Shown here piece by piece: positions 7,535 through 15,836 of a stretch of DNA of 23,916 bases; positions within the stretch are counted from its first letter, which is position 1; each line of letters opens with the position of its first letter. The notes beneath the pieces were generated by a model, which worked only from the letters and a program-made list of their open reading frames with translations, was not told the DNA's origin and did not search any database. Location: the NCBI GenBank assembly GCA_946617545.1, contig CAMOKK010000003.1:1-23916 (forward strand), read 5' to 3'. Position numbers and translations under genes: made by a program. The stretch is from an uncultured Bacteroidales bacterium. Lineage in GTDB: Bacteria > Bacteroidota > Bacteroidia > Bacteroidales > UBA932.

Positions 7535-8434
7535 ATGATTCAGTCCATGACCGGCTACGGCAAGGCCGATGCCCAGCTCAAAAGCGGTAAACTTACCATC
7601 GAAATCCGTGCGCTCAATGCCAAGAGTGCCGATATCAATATCAAAAGCAGCCTCCTTCCAAAAGAGAAGGAGCTGGAAGTGAGAAAACGCCTGGCAGAGC
7701 GCCTGGTAAGGGGAACCATAGACCTGTATCTCACTTACGAGGCCGGTGCCCAGGACGGCGCCCATACCATCAATCCGGAAGTCTTTCATTCCTATTGGAA
7801 GAGTGCCGTGAAGGCCCTGGATGAGGAAACGGTCTTTACCAAGACCTTCCTCAAGGACCCGGGCGTGGGCAGCATCCTGGCTAATGCCGTCCTCCGCCTG
7901 CCGGACGTGGTGGACAGCCGCAAGGGAGATGTAGTCACAGAGGAGGACTGGCCCGCCGTATCGGCCGCCCTGGACAGCGCCCTGGACCGGCTTTGCTCCT
8001 ACCGTGCCACGGAAGGAGAGGCTCTATATAAGGATGTTACCTCCCGTGTGGCGCTTATCGGCCAGTTGTATGACCAGGTGGAAGCCCTGGAAGGGGAGCG
8101 CATATCGGCCGTGCGGGAAAAGCTTCTCAAGGCCCTGGAAGAACTGAGTGCCAAACCCAATCCGGAGCGTTTTGAGCAGGAGCTTATCTTCTATTTGGAG
8201 AAGTACGATATCAATGAGGAAAAAGTGCGCCTGCGCCAGCACTGCAAATACTTCATGGAAGTGATTGATGCCGAGCCCTATCCGGGAAAGAAGCTGGGCT
8301 TTATCCTGCAGGAGATGGGCCGCGAAATCAATACCACGGGCTCCAAGGCCAACCATGCCGGTATCCAGCAGCTGGTGGTGCGCATGAAGGACGAGCTGGA
8401 GAAAATCCGGGAACAAAGCATGAACATCCTGTAG
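7535..8434 (+). CDS. yicC: YicC/YloC family endoribonuclease
   Basis: A 299-residue member of the YicC/YloC family, cytoplasmic proteins now regarded as endoribonucleases acting on RNA turnover. The N-terminal hallmark MIQSMTGYG(K) is intact, followed by the YicC-N region (TIEIRALNAKSADINIK). The C-terminal DUF1732 region ends with REINTTGSKANHAG and LEKIREQSMNIL, close to the E. coli tail (REVNTLSSK, IEQIREQ). It starts a compact plus-strand cluster: rlmN begins 3 bp after its stop. The specific RNA targets in this organism are not inferable. Confidence 0.92.
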   Translation: MIQSMTGYGKADAQLKSGKLTIEIRALNAKSADINIKSSLLPKEKELEVRKRLAERLVRGTIDLYLTYEAGAQDGAHTINPEVFHSYWKSAVKALDEETVFTKTFLKDPGVGSILANAVLRLPDVVDSRKGDVVTEEDWPAVSAALDSALDRLCSYRATEGEALYKDVTSRVALIGQLYDQVEALEGERISAVREKLLKALEELSAKPNPERFEQELIFYLEKYDINEEKVRLRQHCKYFMEVIDAEPYPGKKLGFILQEMGREINTTGSKANHAGIQQLVVRMKDELEKIREQSMNIL

Positions 8435-8437
8435 CCT

Positions 8438-9469
8438 ATGAAAGAGCGCCTACTAGGAAAAACGCCTTCGGAGCTGTCCGAAATAGCCCTCTCCTCCGGC
8501 CTCCCTGCCTTTGCGGGGAAGCAGATGGCGCAGTGGCTGTATCAGAAAAGGGTGGGGGATATAGAACAGATGACCAACCTTTCCAAGGCGGGCCGGCAGG
8601 CGCTCATGGAAAAATATGAGGTGGGGCTGGTGGCTCCCATCGACGTCCAGACCTCCCGGGACGGTACCCGGAAATACCTCTTCCCCTTCGGGGAGGGTTC
8701 CGGCATCGAGGCGGTGATGATTCCCGACCAGGACCGCAAGACACTCTGTGTCAGTTCCCAGGCCGGCTGCAAGATGAACTGCCGCTTCTGCATGACGGGC
8801 CGGCAGGGCTTCCACGGCAATCTGTCGGCGGCCGATATCCTGAACCAGTTCTTCGCCGTGGACGAGGCGGCGCAGCTCACCAATGCCGTGTTCATGGGCA
8901 TGGGAGAGCCCCTGGACAACTGGGAGAACGTCAAACGCGCCATCGAGGTGCTTACGGCCCCCTGGGGCCTGGCCTGGAGCCCCAAACGCATCACCCTGAG
9001 CACCATTGGCGTGCTCCCCAAGCTCAAGCAGTTCCTGGACGAGAGCCGCTGCCACCTGGCCGTGAGCCTGCACAATCCCTTCCCGGAAGAGCGGGCCCGG
9101 ATGATGCCCGTGCAGAAGGCCTGGTCCATTACGGAGGTGGTGCGCCTTGTCAGACAATATGACTTTACCGGCCAGCGACGCGTGAGCTTTGAATACACGG
9201 TCTTCGAGGGATGGAACGACAGCCCGCGCCATGCCGACGAACTGCTGAGGCTGCTGAGGGGCCTGGAGTGCCGGGTGAACCTGATTCGCTTCCACAAAAT
9301 TCCGGATTTCCCTTACGGGACGGCTCCGGACAAGGTGATGGAAGCCTTCCGGGACCGTCTGAATGCAGGCGGGCTCACGGCCACCATCCGTGCCTCCCGT
9401 GGAGAAGACATCTATGCTGCCTGCGGCCTTCTGGCCGGAAAACATGCCGAAAACAAAAACGAGCTATGA
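8438..9469 (+). CDS. rlmN: 23S rRNA (adenine2503-C2)-methyltransferase, radical SAM
   Basis: RlmN methylates C2 of A2503 in the peptidyl-transferase centre and A37 of some tRNAs, using two SAM molecules. The 343-residue protein shows the radical-SAM cluster motif CKMNCRFC (C111, C115, C118), the SAM-binding MGMGEPLDN (153-161) and the mechanistic C-terminal cysteine in DIYAACG (C329), where the methyl-Cys forms. The second mechanistic cysteine is C118 of the cluster region or its neighbour depending on numbering; all expected cysteines are present. The stop TGA overlaps the next gene's ATG (ATGA). Confidence 0.97.
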   Translation: MKERLLGKTPSELSEIALSSGLPAFAGKQMAQWLYQKRVGDIEQMTNLSKAGRQALMEKYEVGLVAPIDVQTSRDGTRKYLFPFGEGSGIEAVMIPDQDRKTLCVSSQAGCKMNCRFCMTGRQGFHGNLSAADILNQFFAVDEAAQLTNAVFMGMGEPLDNWENVKRAIEVLTAPWGLAWSPKRITLSTIGVLPKLKQFLDESRCHLAVSLHNPFPEERARMMPVQKAWSITEVVRLVRQYDFTGQRRVSFEYTVFEGWNDSPRHADELLRLLRGLECRVNLIRFHKIPDFPYGTAPDKVMEAFRDRLNAGGLTATIRASRGEDIYAACGLLAGKHAENKNEL

Positions 9470-11868
9470 AAAAAATCCTGACTCTGCTCATGTTGCTGCT
9501 GCCGCTTGCTTCCTATGCCCAGGAGGACGAGTATTCTTCCTTCGGCCTGGATGCGCGGGACCAGCGGGCCGTAAGGGAAATCCGCCAGCGGATGGCCCGG
9601 ATTCGCCAGACACGCCCCACCGTGGGCCTGGTGCTCTCCGGCGGCGGTGCCAAGGGCGCGGCCACCGTGGGCGTGCTCAAGTATCTGGAAGAGTACGATA
9701 TCCCCATTGATTTGGTGGTGGGCACCAGTATCGGCGGCCTGCTGGGCTCCCTGTACTCCCTGGGCTATGACGCGGCCTATCTGGACAGCCTTATCCGCCA
9801 TATCAACTGGGATATGGCGCTGAGCGACAAGCTGGACCAGAAGTACATTCCGTATTCCCGCCGTCGTTACAACGAGAAGTACATGCTCTCGTTCCCCTTT
9901 TATTACAGGGATGAAGATTACAAGAACTTCCTGGCCGGTGACGCGCCCTTCGCCCAGGGCCTCAGCCGGCAGCTGGAGTTGGGCGCCAAGGGCGAGAAGG
10001 GCCGCCGGAACTTTTCGGAGCTGGCCCGGGGCAACCTGCTGGGCAGCCTTCCCTCCGGCTTTGTCTTCGGCCAGAACGTGAACCAGATTATCACCAGCCG
10101 CACCGTGGGCTATTCGGATTCCACAGACTTCTTCAAGTTCCCCATTCCCTTTGCCTGCGTGGCAACGGATGTGGCTTCCGGCAAGGCCAAGGTCTGGAGA
10201 AACGGCTCCGTGAACCTGGCCATGCGCTCCACCATGAGCATCCCCGGCCTCTTCGCACCCGTCCGCACGGGCGGCATGGTGCTGGTGGACGGCGGCATGC
10301 GCAACAACTTCCCGGTGAACATAGCCAAGGAGATGGGGGCCGATATCATCATCGGCGTCAATCTGGCCCAGAGCAGCCTGACGGCCAATGAAATCCAGAA
10401 CCTGGCCGACGTTCTCACTTCCAGCATGGACCTCCTGTCCAACGATGTTTATGAGCGGAACGTAGAACAGGTGGACATTCACATCCACCCCGATCTGGGC
10501 AGCTACAACATGCTCAGCTTCAGCTCCGAGGCGGTGGACACCATGCTGGTCATGGGCTACAACGCCGCCGTACAGAAAGCCCCGCAGCTCCAGGCCCTGC
10601 GCAAACGCCTGGGCGCTTCCAAATTCAAACTCCATGGCAGGAAGGCCGTGGATATCGGCCGGCAGGATGTTTTCATCCGCGAGGTGGTGGTGGACGGCGT
10701 GTCTTCCAAAGAGGCCGATTACGTGCGCGAACACATGACCTGCCAGGCCGGCATGAAGGTGAGCAAGCAGATGATTGAGGACGATGTGGCCACCATCTTC
10801 GGGAAGGGCTCCTACGATTATGTGAACTACGAGCTTCGCGGACAGGACGAGCCCTACACGCTCAGAATCTACTGCAAGCGCGGCCCCATGCACCAGCTTG
10901 GCTTCAGCGCCCGCATGGACACGGAAGACATCGTGTCCCTGCTGGTGAACGTGGGGCTGAACACCCGCGCCATGAGCGGCCATTCCCTGGACCTGTCGGC
11001 CCGGATCAGCGCCAATCCCTATATCGATGCGGTGTACTCCTATTCGGCCCACCATTTCGGTACCATCAACGTGCGTTCCATGTTCCGCTACACGGACCGC
11101 ATGAACATGTATTACAACACTGGGCGTTTCAATACCTCCTTCATGCTGGCCACCCAGGAGGTCTATCTGTCCAACATCCACTGGTCTACGCTGGATGTGA
11201 ACCTGGGCCTGAGAAACCAGTATTTCCAGCTCAGGAGCCTTCTTACCGACGTCGATGTCCGTTACAACGTGACGCAGAAGATAGATATTCCCAGCCTCTT
11301 CCTCACCGCCCGCCTGGAAACCCTGGACAACGGTTATTTCCCCTCCAAGGGCGTTTCGGTGGGCTTCCGGACCGACGGCATGTACCGCCTCTTCGAGAGC
11401 GGCCTTCCGGCACGCTGGATGGCCGCTGCCAGCGCGGACGGCCGTTTCCCCGTGAGTTTCGGCTCCTTTACGCTCATTCCCAGCTTCGCCGCCCGTTTCG
11501 TGTTCGGTCCTCAGACGCCGCTGATGTATTCCAATGTCATCGGCGGAGACATCGGGGGCAACTATATCGAGCAGCAGATTCCCTTCGTGGGCGTTACCTC
11601 GGCGGCTCTCTGCCGCGACCACCTGGGCATGGTGCGCCTGGACGCCCGTTACGAGGTGGCCTCCAACCACTTTGTCTCCCTGATGAACAATGTGGCGTAT
11701 GAGTTTGACGGCTTCGACGCCTCCGCCCTCCAGTCTGGCCGGTGGCTGTACGGCGTGGGCCTCGGATATGGCTTCAATACCATCGTGGGACCGCTCAAGG
11801 CCCAGCTGTCCTGGTCCAATATCACCAAGAAGGTGGGAATCTACCTGTCCTTCGGCTATTCATTTTAG
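9466..11868 (+). CDS. Patatin-like phospholipase with POTRA and outer-membrane beta-barrel (PlpD-like)
   Basis: An 800-residue outer-membrane protein combining a lipolytic patatin domain with an Omp85-type export barrel, the architecture of type Vd secretion (PlpD of Pseudomonas). The signal peptide is at 1-19 (MKKILTLLMLLLPLASYAQ). The oxyanion loop is SGGGAKG (58-64), the nucleophile elbow GTSIGG (S88), and the dyad aspartate is in VDGGMRNNFP (D275). A POTRA-like segment lies at about 398-475 (FIREVVVDGVSS onward), followed by about 325 residues of alternating aromatic strands ending in the barrel C-terminus LSFGYSF. The frame is open 255 bp further upstream, but the signal peptide and the ATGA coupling to rlmN fix the start at 9466. 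Whether the patatin domain is released or stays surface-attached cannot be told. Confidence 0.92.
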   Translation: MKKILTLLMLLLPLASYAQEDEYSSFGLDARDQRAVREIRQRMARIRQTRPTVGLVLSGGGAKGAATVGVLKYLEEYDIPIDLVVGTSIGGLLGSLYSLGYDAAYLDSLIRHINWDMALSDKLDQKYIPYSRRRYNEKYMLSFPFYYRDEDYKNFLAGDAPFAQGLSRQLELGAKGEKGRRNFSELARGNLLGSLPSGFVFGQNVNQIITSRTVGYSDSTDFFKFPIPFACVATDVASGKAKVWRNGSVNLAMRSTMSIPGLFAPVRTGGMVLVDGGMRNNFPVNIAKEMGADIIIGVNLAQSSLTANEIQNLADVLTSSMDLLSNDVYERNVEQVDIHIHPDLGSYNMLSFSSEAVDTMLVMGYNAAVQKAPQLQALRKRLGASKFKLHGRKAVDIGRQDVFIREVVVDGVSSKEADYVREHMTCQAGMKVSKQMIEDDVATIFGKGSYDYVNYELRGQDEPYTLRIYCKRGPMHQLGFSARMDTEDIVSLLVNVGLNTRAMSGHSLDLSARISANPYIDAVYSYSAHHFGTINVRSMFRYTDRMNMYYNTGRFNTSFMLATQEVYLSNIHWSTLDVNLGLRNQYFQLRSLLTDVDVRYNVTQKIDIPSLFLTARLETLDNGYFPSKGVSVGFRTDGMYRLFESGLPARWMAAASADGRFPVSFGSFTLIPSFAARFVFGPQTPLMYSNVIGGDIGGNYIEQQIPFVGVTSAALCRDHLGMVRLDARYEVASNHFVSLMNNVAYEFDGFDASALQSGRWLYGVGLGYGFNTIVGPLKAQLSWSNITKKVGIYLSFGYSF

Positions 11869-11871
11869 GGT

Positions 11872-12342
11872 ATGGATGCCGCGCATTGCCTGAGCCGTCT
11901 GCAGAAGCTCTGCTCCAAGGCGGAATACTGCGAGGCCGATATCTACCGGAAGGCCCTCAAAGACCTTGAGGGAGATGCCGATGCCGCCCGGAAGGTGGTG
12001 GAGGCTCTCACCCGGGAGAGGTATGTGGACAATGCGCGTTATGCATCGGCCTTTGCGCGGGAAAAGGCCACCATCCAGGGCTGGGGCCCCGTGAAAATCC
12101 GTTTCCAGCTGAAGGCCAAGGGCGTTTCGGAGGAAATTATCCGGGCTGCCCTGGAAGAGGTGGACGAGGGAAAACAGGCCGACAAGCTCCGGAAAGTGCT
12201 TCTGGCCAAGGCCCGCAGCCTGGCCGGGGACCCCCAGTTCCGCCTCAAGCTGCTGCGCTTCGGCCTTACGCGCGGCTACGATTACGATGCCGTGGAAGCG
12301 GAGGTTTCCAAAATTATTGCTACCTTTGCAGCGGAAAAATAA
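11872..12342 (+). CDS. recX: RecA modulator RecX
   Basis: A 156-residue regulator that binds RecA filaments and limits strand exchange. It is made of three-helix tandem repeats; typical segments are CSKAEYCEADI, LTRERYVDNARYASAFARE (46-64) and GWGPVKIRFQLKAKGVSEEII. It begins 3 bp after the patatin gene stop, so it is probably read from the upstream cluster rather than with recA, which is elsewhere. Its 3' end contains the -7 box of the following RNase P RNA gene, and its stop codon abuts that RNA. Confidence 0.93.
   Translation: MDAAHCLSRLQKLCSKAEYCEADIYRKALKDLEGDADAARKVVEALTRERYVDNARYASAFAREKATIQGWGPVKIRFQLKAKGVSEEIIRAALEEVDEGKQADKLRKVLLAKARSLAGDPQFRLKLLRFGLTRGYDYDAVEAEVSKIIATFAAEK
12321..12328 (+). 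promoter_or_regulatory. -7 box of the rnpB promoter, inside recX
   Basis: TACCTTTG matches TAnnTTTG and lies about 15 bp before the first base-paired nucleotide of RNase P RNA, so a start near 12335 is expected. No convincing -33 TTTG is seen at 19-21 bp spacing. Confidence 0.55.
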
Positions 12343-12667
12343 ATGGTAGAGCGATCTGTCGCGGCCCCTCGGGGCCGAGGAAAGTCCGCACAGGGAAGGG
12401 CACCCGGCTGTGGAAAGCACAGTGGGGAGTAATCTTCAAACAGCGTAACAGAAAAGTACCGCCGGAGTTTTTGTTTTTTTCTCCGGTAAGGGTGAAAACG
12501 CGGGGTAAGAGCCCACGACGCTGCATGGCGACATGCCGCGGGTACGTTGTCCGGGCCTGCAAGACCAAATATACCGGCAGTCGAGGGCTGCCCGCCTGAT
12601 GCCGGGGGGTAGGTTGCGAAGATAAATGACAGATTCAAAAACAGAAAGCGGCTTACGGCTTTGCCAT
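12343..12667 (+). ncRNA. rnpB: RNase P RNA (M1 RNA), bacterial type A-like
   Basis: The catalytic RNA of RNase P, which matures tRNA 5' ends. Diagnostic conserved regions are present in order: GAGGAAAGTCC (12377-12387), the ACAGTGGGGAGTAA-type region around 12419-12432, a G-rich GGGGGGTAGG (12604-12613) that fits the CCA-binding L15 loop, and the 3' block GATAAATGAC ... ACAGAAAGCGGCTTA (12621-12655). Terminal helix P1 can form between ATGG(T)AGAGC (12343-12352) and GCTTTGCCAT (12658-12667). About 325 nt, on the short side for the class. It follows recX without a gap and ends just before a rho-independent terminator. No protein gene is supported in this interval. Confidence 0.95.
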
Positions 12668-12672
12668 TGAAA

Positions 12673-12711
12673 AAAGACATCGGCCTTGTATGGGCCGATG
12701 TCTTTCTTTTT
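12673..12711. terminator. Bidirectional rho-independent terminator between rnpB and pgi
   Basis: A 13-bp perfect stem (12673-12685 with 12693-12705, core GACATCGGCC/GGCCGATGTC) encloses a 7-base loop. CTTTTT follows on the plus strand. On the minus strand the stem is followed by a T run (complement of the A run at 12670-12675), so the same hairpin can end both rnpB and convergent pgi transcripts. Confidence 0.9.
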
Positions 12712-12724
12712 ATGCCGAAGTGCT

Positions 12725-14062
12725 TTACAGGCGCTCCTTGATGGCCTTGGTGGCCTCTTCGTAGCCGGGTTTCTCCAGCAGGGCGAACATGTTTTTCTTG
12801 TAGGCCTCTACGCCGGGCTGGTTGAAGGGGTTCACCCCCAGGATGTAGGCGCTGATGCCGCAGGCAAACTCGAAGAAGTACAGCAGGCCGCCCAGGTTGA
12901 AGGCATCCACTTTGTCCAGGGTGATGGACATCTGGGGTACGCCGCCGTCGATATGGGCAATGCGGGTTCCCAGTTCGGCCATGTGGTTGCAATGTTCCAC
13001 ATGCTTGCCGGAGAGGAAGTTGAGCTGGTCCAGATTCTGGGGGTCCGACTCGATGACCACGCTCCGCTGGGCATTCTCCACATGCAGGACGGTCTCGAAC
13101 ATGATGCGGGAGCCTTCCTGGATGAACTGGCCCATGGAGTGGAGGTCGGCCGTGTTGTTCACGCTGGCGGGATAGATGCCCTTCCCGTCCTTTCCTTCAG
13201 ATTCTCCGTAAAGCTGTTTCCACCATTCGGCCACATAAGTGAGCTTGGGGTTGTAGTTCACCAGGATTTCCGTGCTCTTGCCCAGTTCCGTATGCAGGCA
13301 GTTGCGCATGGCGGCGTACTGGATGGCGGGGTTCTTCTCACTCTTGATTTCCAGGCCCTTGTGGGCATCCACTGCACCGGCCACCAGGGCGCGGATATCG
13401 AAACCGGCCACGCAGATGGGAAGAAGGCCCACGGGGGTGAGGACGCTGAAGCGGCCGCCCACGTTGTCCGGAACCACAAAGCTGGCGTAGTTCTCCTGGG
13501 TGGCAAGGGTCTTGAGGGCGCCCTTTTTGGCGTCCGTGATGGCCACAATCCGGTCGGCGGCTTCCTGCTTGCCATAGTGGCTCTCCAGGTACTGCTTCAC
13601 GATGCGGAAGGCCACGGCGGGTTCGGTGGTGGTGCCGCTCTTGGAGATGACGATGCAGGCCACGTTGCGCTCGGCGGCCAGGTCCATGAGCTCGGCCAGG
13701 TATTCCTCGGAGAGGTTGTTGCCGGCGAAGACCACCTCGGCGGCGTCTTTTCTCTTGAGCTGCTTGGCAAAGTTGTGGCTCAGGGCCTCCATTACGCACT
13801 TGGCGCCCAGGTAGCTGCCGCCGATGCCGATGGCAATCACCAGGTCTACGCCTTTGCGGGCCCATTTGTCGCGGATGGCTTCGTACTCGGACAGTTCACG
13901 GTCCGTAATCTGGCGGGGGAGTTTCTTCCAGCCCAGGAAATCGTTGCCGGCACCGGTCTCTTCTTTGAGGACATCGAAGGCATCCAGGGCCTTGGCTACA
14001 TAAGCTTCATACTTGGCGGAATCTACGAAAGACTCGCAGCCTTTGGTTTCTACTCTGATCAT
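12725..14062 (-). CDS. pgi: Glucose-6-phosphate isomerase
   Basis: Interconverts glucose 6-phosphate and fructose 6-phosphate in glycolysis and gluconeogenesis. The 445-residue product is of the shorter bacterial type (about 450 residues, as in Bacillus and Thermotoga). It carries a double SIS fold: AIGIGGSYLGAKCV (77-90), SKSGTTTEP (141-149), GGRFSVLTPVGLLP (202-215), the catalytic-glutamate segment LYGESEGKDG (284-293) and the C-terminal lysine motif NQPGVEAYK (414-422). A single-gene unit: a promoter box lies just upstream and a terminator directly follows the stop. Confidence 0.97.
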   Translation of the reverse strand: MIRVETKGCESFVDSAKYEAYVAKALDAFDVLKEETGAGNDFLGWKKLPRQITDRELSEYEAIRDKWARKGVDLVIAIGIGGSYLGAKCVMEALSHNFAKQLKRKDAAEVVFAGNNLSEEYLAELMDLAAERNVACIVISKSGTTTEPAVAFRIVKQYLESHYGKQEAADRIVAITDAKKGALKTLATQENYASFVVPDNVGGRFSVLTPVGLLPICVAGFDIRALVAGAVDAHKGLEIKSEKNPAIQYAAMRNCLHTELGKSTEILVNYNPKLTYVAEWWKQLYGESEGKDGKGIYPASVNNTADLHSMGQFIQEGSRIMFETVLHVENAQRSVVIESDPQNLDQLNFLSGKHVEHCNHMAELGTRIAHIDGGVPQMSITLDKVDAFNLGGLLYFFEFACGISAYILGVNPFNQPGVEAYKKNMFALLEKPGYEEATKAIKERL

Positions 14063-14092
14063 ATAGGATTCTTTGTTTTGTTTCTCAATTTA

Positions 14093-14100
14093 CAAATGTA
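14093..14100 (-). promoter_or_regulatory. -7 box of the pgi promoter
   Basis: Minus-strand TACATTTG matches TAnnTTTG, about 31 bp before the pgi ATG. No proper -33 element is seen at 19-21 bp. Confidence 0.5.
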
Positions 14101-14122
14101 CGCATTTTCCGCAAATAATCCT

Positions 14123-14130
14123 TATCTTTG
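14123..14130 (+). promoter_or_regulatory. -7 box directly in front of the FGE/sialidase-like gene
   Basis: TATCTTTG ends only 4 bp before the ATG at 14135. If used, transcription would begin at or next to the start codon, giving a leaderless or nearly leaderless mRNA, or translation would start at the in-frame ATG at 14144. The -33 region is not evident. Confidence 0.42.
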
Positions 14131-14134
14131 AGCT

Positions 14135-15817
14135 ATGAATCCTATGCTTACCGTTCTTTTGAGTCTTTTATGGACCCTCCAGCTGCCCCTTCCCAAGATG
14201 GTGGAGATTCCCGGAGGGCGTTCCTACATGGGCACCCTGAATCCTTCTGTGGAAAACAGGGATGAAACGTATCGGGAGGTGTGCCTTCCGGCCTTTCTGA
14301 TGAGCGAGACGGAGATTACCAACGCTCAGTATGAGGCCTTTGACCCTGCTCACAAGGCCCTTCGTGGGTACAAAGGTTTTTCGAACGATGACGATGAGGC
14401 TGTGGTGATGGTGAGCTGGGAGGATGCCCAGGCCTATTGCCGATGGCTTTCCAATCGGACGGGCCGGCATTTCCGGCTTCCCACGGAGGAGGAGTGGGAG
14501 TATGCTTGCCGGGCCGGTACCACAACGGCCTACAATACCGGAGAAACATATCCGGAAGCGTTCTGGAAGGTGCAGCGCAATACCCGGAACAAGGTTCCGG
14601 TATCCCTCCGGGTGGCACAGTTTCCGCCCAATGCGTGGGGTCTTTACGACATGCACGGTAATGTGGAGGAGTGGTGCCAGAATGAGTATGATTCGGACTG
14701 CCGGGCGGTCCGTGGCGGCAGCCACAATACGCCTGTTGAGTTTCTCCGCAGCGCCAACCGCAGTGCTTCCATTCCCCAGGACCGTTCCGTCTTGCTGGGT
14801 TTCCGGGTGGTGGAGTGCGGCCCGGTATTCATGGAGCCGATTCCCTATGTGATAGCACCGGAGGACGGTACTCCGTTCTATGCCCATAATCACCAGCCGG
14901 CCGTTACCTGGCTGCCGGAAGGAGGTCTGTTGGCCATCTGGTTCTCCACCAATGCCGAAGCCGGCAGGGAAATGGTGGTGCTGCAGTCCCTTTTTGACGG
15001 AGAAAAATGGTCTCCCGCCACTTTGTTCTGCAAGGTGCCGGACCGGAATATGACGGGCAGTGCGCTCCTCACATTGGAAAACGGGGAAATCCTTCATTTC
15101 CAGGGCGTAGGGGATGCCGGTGAATGGAAAGACCTGGCCTTGGCCATGCGCTCCTTCAAGGAAGGCCGATGGACTCCGCTCCGCTATATTGAGCCGGAGC
15201 ACGGGGTGAGGCACCAGGTCATTGCCGGGCCCATCGTCACCCGGGACGGCCGCATCCTTCTGTGCTGCGACGCCGGGCCCGACGGGGAAGCCGGCACCTC
15301 GCTTCATGTTTCCAAGGACGGAGGAAAAAGCTGGGAAGATACGGGCAGTCTCATCAAGGGCATCCACGCCGGTATCGTGGAACTCTCCGACGGCCGCCTG
15401 ATGGCCTACGGACGGGGCAATTCCATCAAGGGGAAGATGCCTTGCAGCCTGTCGGCCGATGGAGGATATACCTGGGAGTACGGTCCCACCGAGTTTCCGC
15501 CCATCGGGAGCGGGCAACGGCTTGTTCTGAGGCGCTTGCAGGAAGGTCCCCTGATGCTGTGCTCTTTTGGGAAGAACGGCCTGGAAGTTGCATTGAGCTA
15601 CGACGAAGGGAAGAGCTGGCCGGTGAAAAAGCTTCTCACCGACGGGGTGGAGCGTGAACTGGACGGAGGCGCCTGGACGGGGAAGTTCACCCTGGATGCC
15701 ACGCATGCGGAACCCAAGGGATACCTGGCCTGCACCCAGAGTCCGGACGGCCTCATCCACCTGCTCAGCAGCCGGGTGCATTATCGCTTCAACCTTCCTT
15801 GGATAGAACGGAAATAA
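14135..15817 (+). CDS. Secreted FGE-sulfatase-fold domain fused to a sialidase-like BNR propeller
   Basis: A 560-residue two-domain protein. Residues 1-20 are hydrophobic and may be a short signal peptide. Residues 21-227 form a SUMF1/FGE-fold domain: MVEIPGGRSYMG, ETEITNAQYEAF (58-69), RLPTEEEWEYACRAG (114-128), WGLYDMHGNVEEWC (168-181), VRGGSHNTP, and GFRVVE at the end. The cysteines that do formylglycine chemistry in true FGE, located just after RGGS, are absent (HNTPVEFLRSANRSA), so sulfatase activation is unlikely. Residues 235-555 look like an exo-sialidase propeller with three Asp boxes: SKDGGKSW (393-400), SADGGYTW (440-447) and SYDEGKSW (488-495). Glycan binding or hydrolysis is the reasonable guess, with the substrate unknown. 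It precedes a cyclotransferase lipoprotein that has its own promoter. Confidence 0.82.
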   Translation: MNPMLTVLLSLLWTLQLPLPKMVEIPGGRSYMGTLNPSVENRDETYREVCLPAFLMSETEITNAQYEAFDPAHKALRGYKGFSNDDDEAVVMVSWEDAQAYCRWLSNRTGRHFRLPTEEEWEYACRAGTTTAYNTGETYPEAFWKVQRNTRNKVPVSLRVAQFPPNAWGLYDMHGNVEEWCQNEYDSDCRAVRGGSHNTPVEFLRSANRSASIPQDRSVLLGFRVVECGPVFMEPIPYVIAPEDGTPFYAHNHQPAVTWLPEGGLLAIWFSTNAEAGREMVVLQSLFDGEKWSPATLFCKVPDRNMTGSALLTLENGEILHFQGVGDAGEWKDLALAMRSFKEGRWTPLRYIEPEHGVRHQVIAGPIVTRDGRILLCCDAGPDGEAGTSLHVSKDGGKSWEDTGSLIKGIHAGIVELSDGRLMAYGRGNSIKGKMPCSLSADGGYTWEYGPTEFPPIGSGQRLVLRRLQEGPLMLCSFGKNGLEVALSYDEGKSWPVKKLLTDGVERELDGGAWTGKFTLDATHAEPKGYLACTQSPDGLIHLLSSRVHYRFNLPWIERK

Positions 15818-15829
15818 TGTATAAATTTG
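15799..15829 (+). promoter_or_regulatory. Promoter of the glutaminyl cyclotransferase gene
   Basis: TTGG (15799-15802) and TAAATTTG (15822-15829) with a 19 bp spacer fit the Bacteroidota consensus. The start codon at 15837 is only 7 bp after the box, so the mRNA leader would be one or a few bases at most. The -33 element lies in the end of the preceding gene. Confidence 0.58.
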
Positions 15830-15836
15830 CGTCCCT

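Noticed and set aside
9211..9465. Upstream extension of the patatin protein
   Set aside because: The frame is open there only because it overlaps rlmN; the signal peptide and ATGA junction place the start at 9466.
9412..11670. 752-codon open frame on the minus strand opposite the patatin-barrel gene
   Set aside because: It is antisense to a gene with signal peptide, catalytic motifs and barrel end; its translation is His/Gly/Ala-rich without any recognisable motif, typical of a GC-rich shadow frame.
12282..12992. Minus-strand frames across the RNase P RNA
   Set aside because: They run through structured RNA, a terminator and the end of pgi; rnpB conserved regions explain the sequence.
12686..14131. 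481-codon plus-strand frame opposite pgi
   Set aside because: Pgi motifs are complete on the other strand; the plus frame begins in the terminator hairpin and shows only low-complexity His/Gly/Val composition.
14135..14820. Sulfatase-activating FGE function
   Set aside because: The fold is recognisable but the catalytic cysteines after RGGS are missing and no sulfatase gene is nearby.
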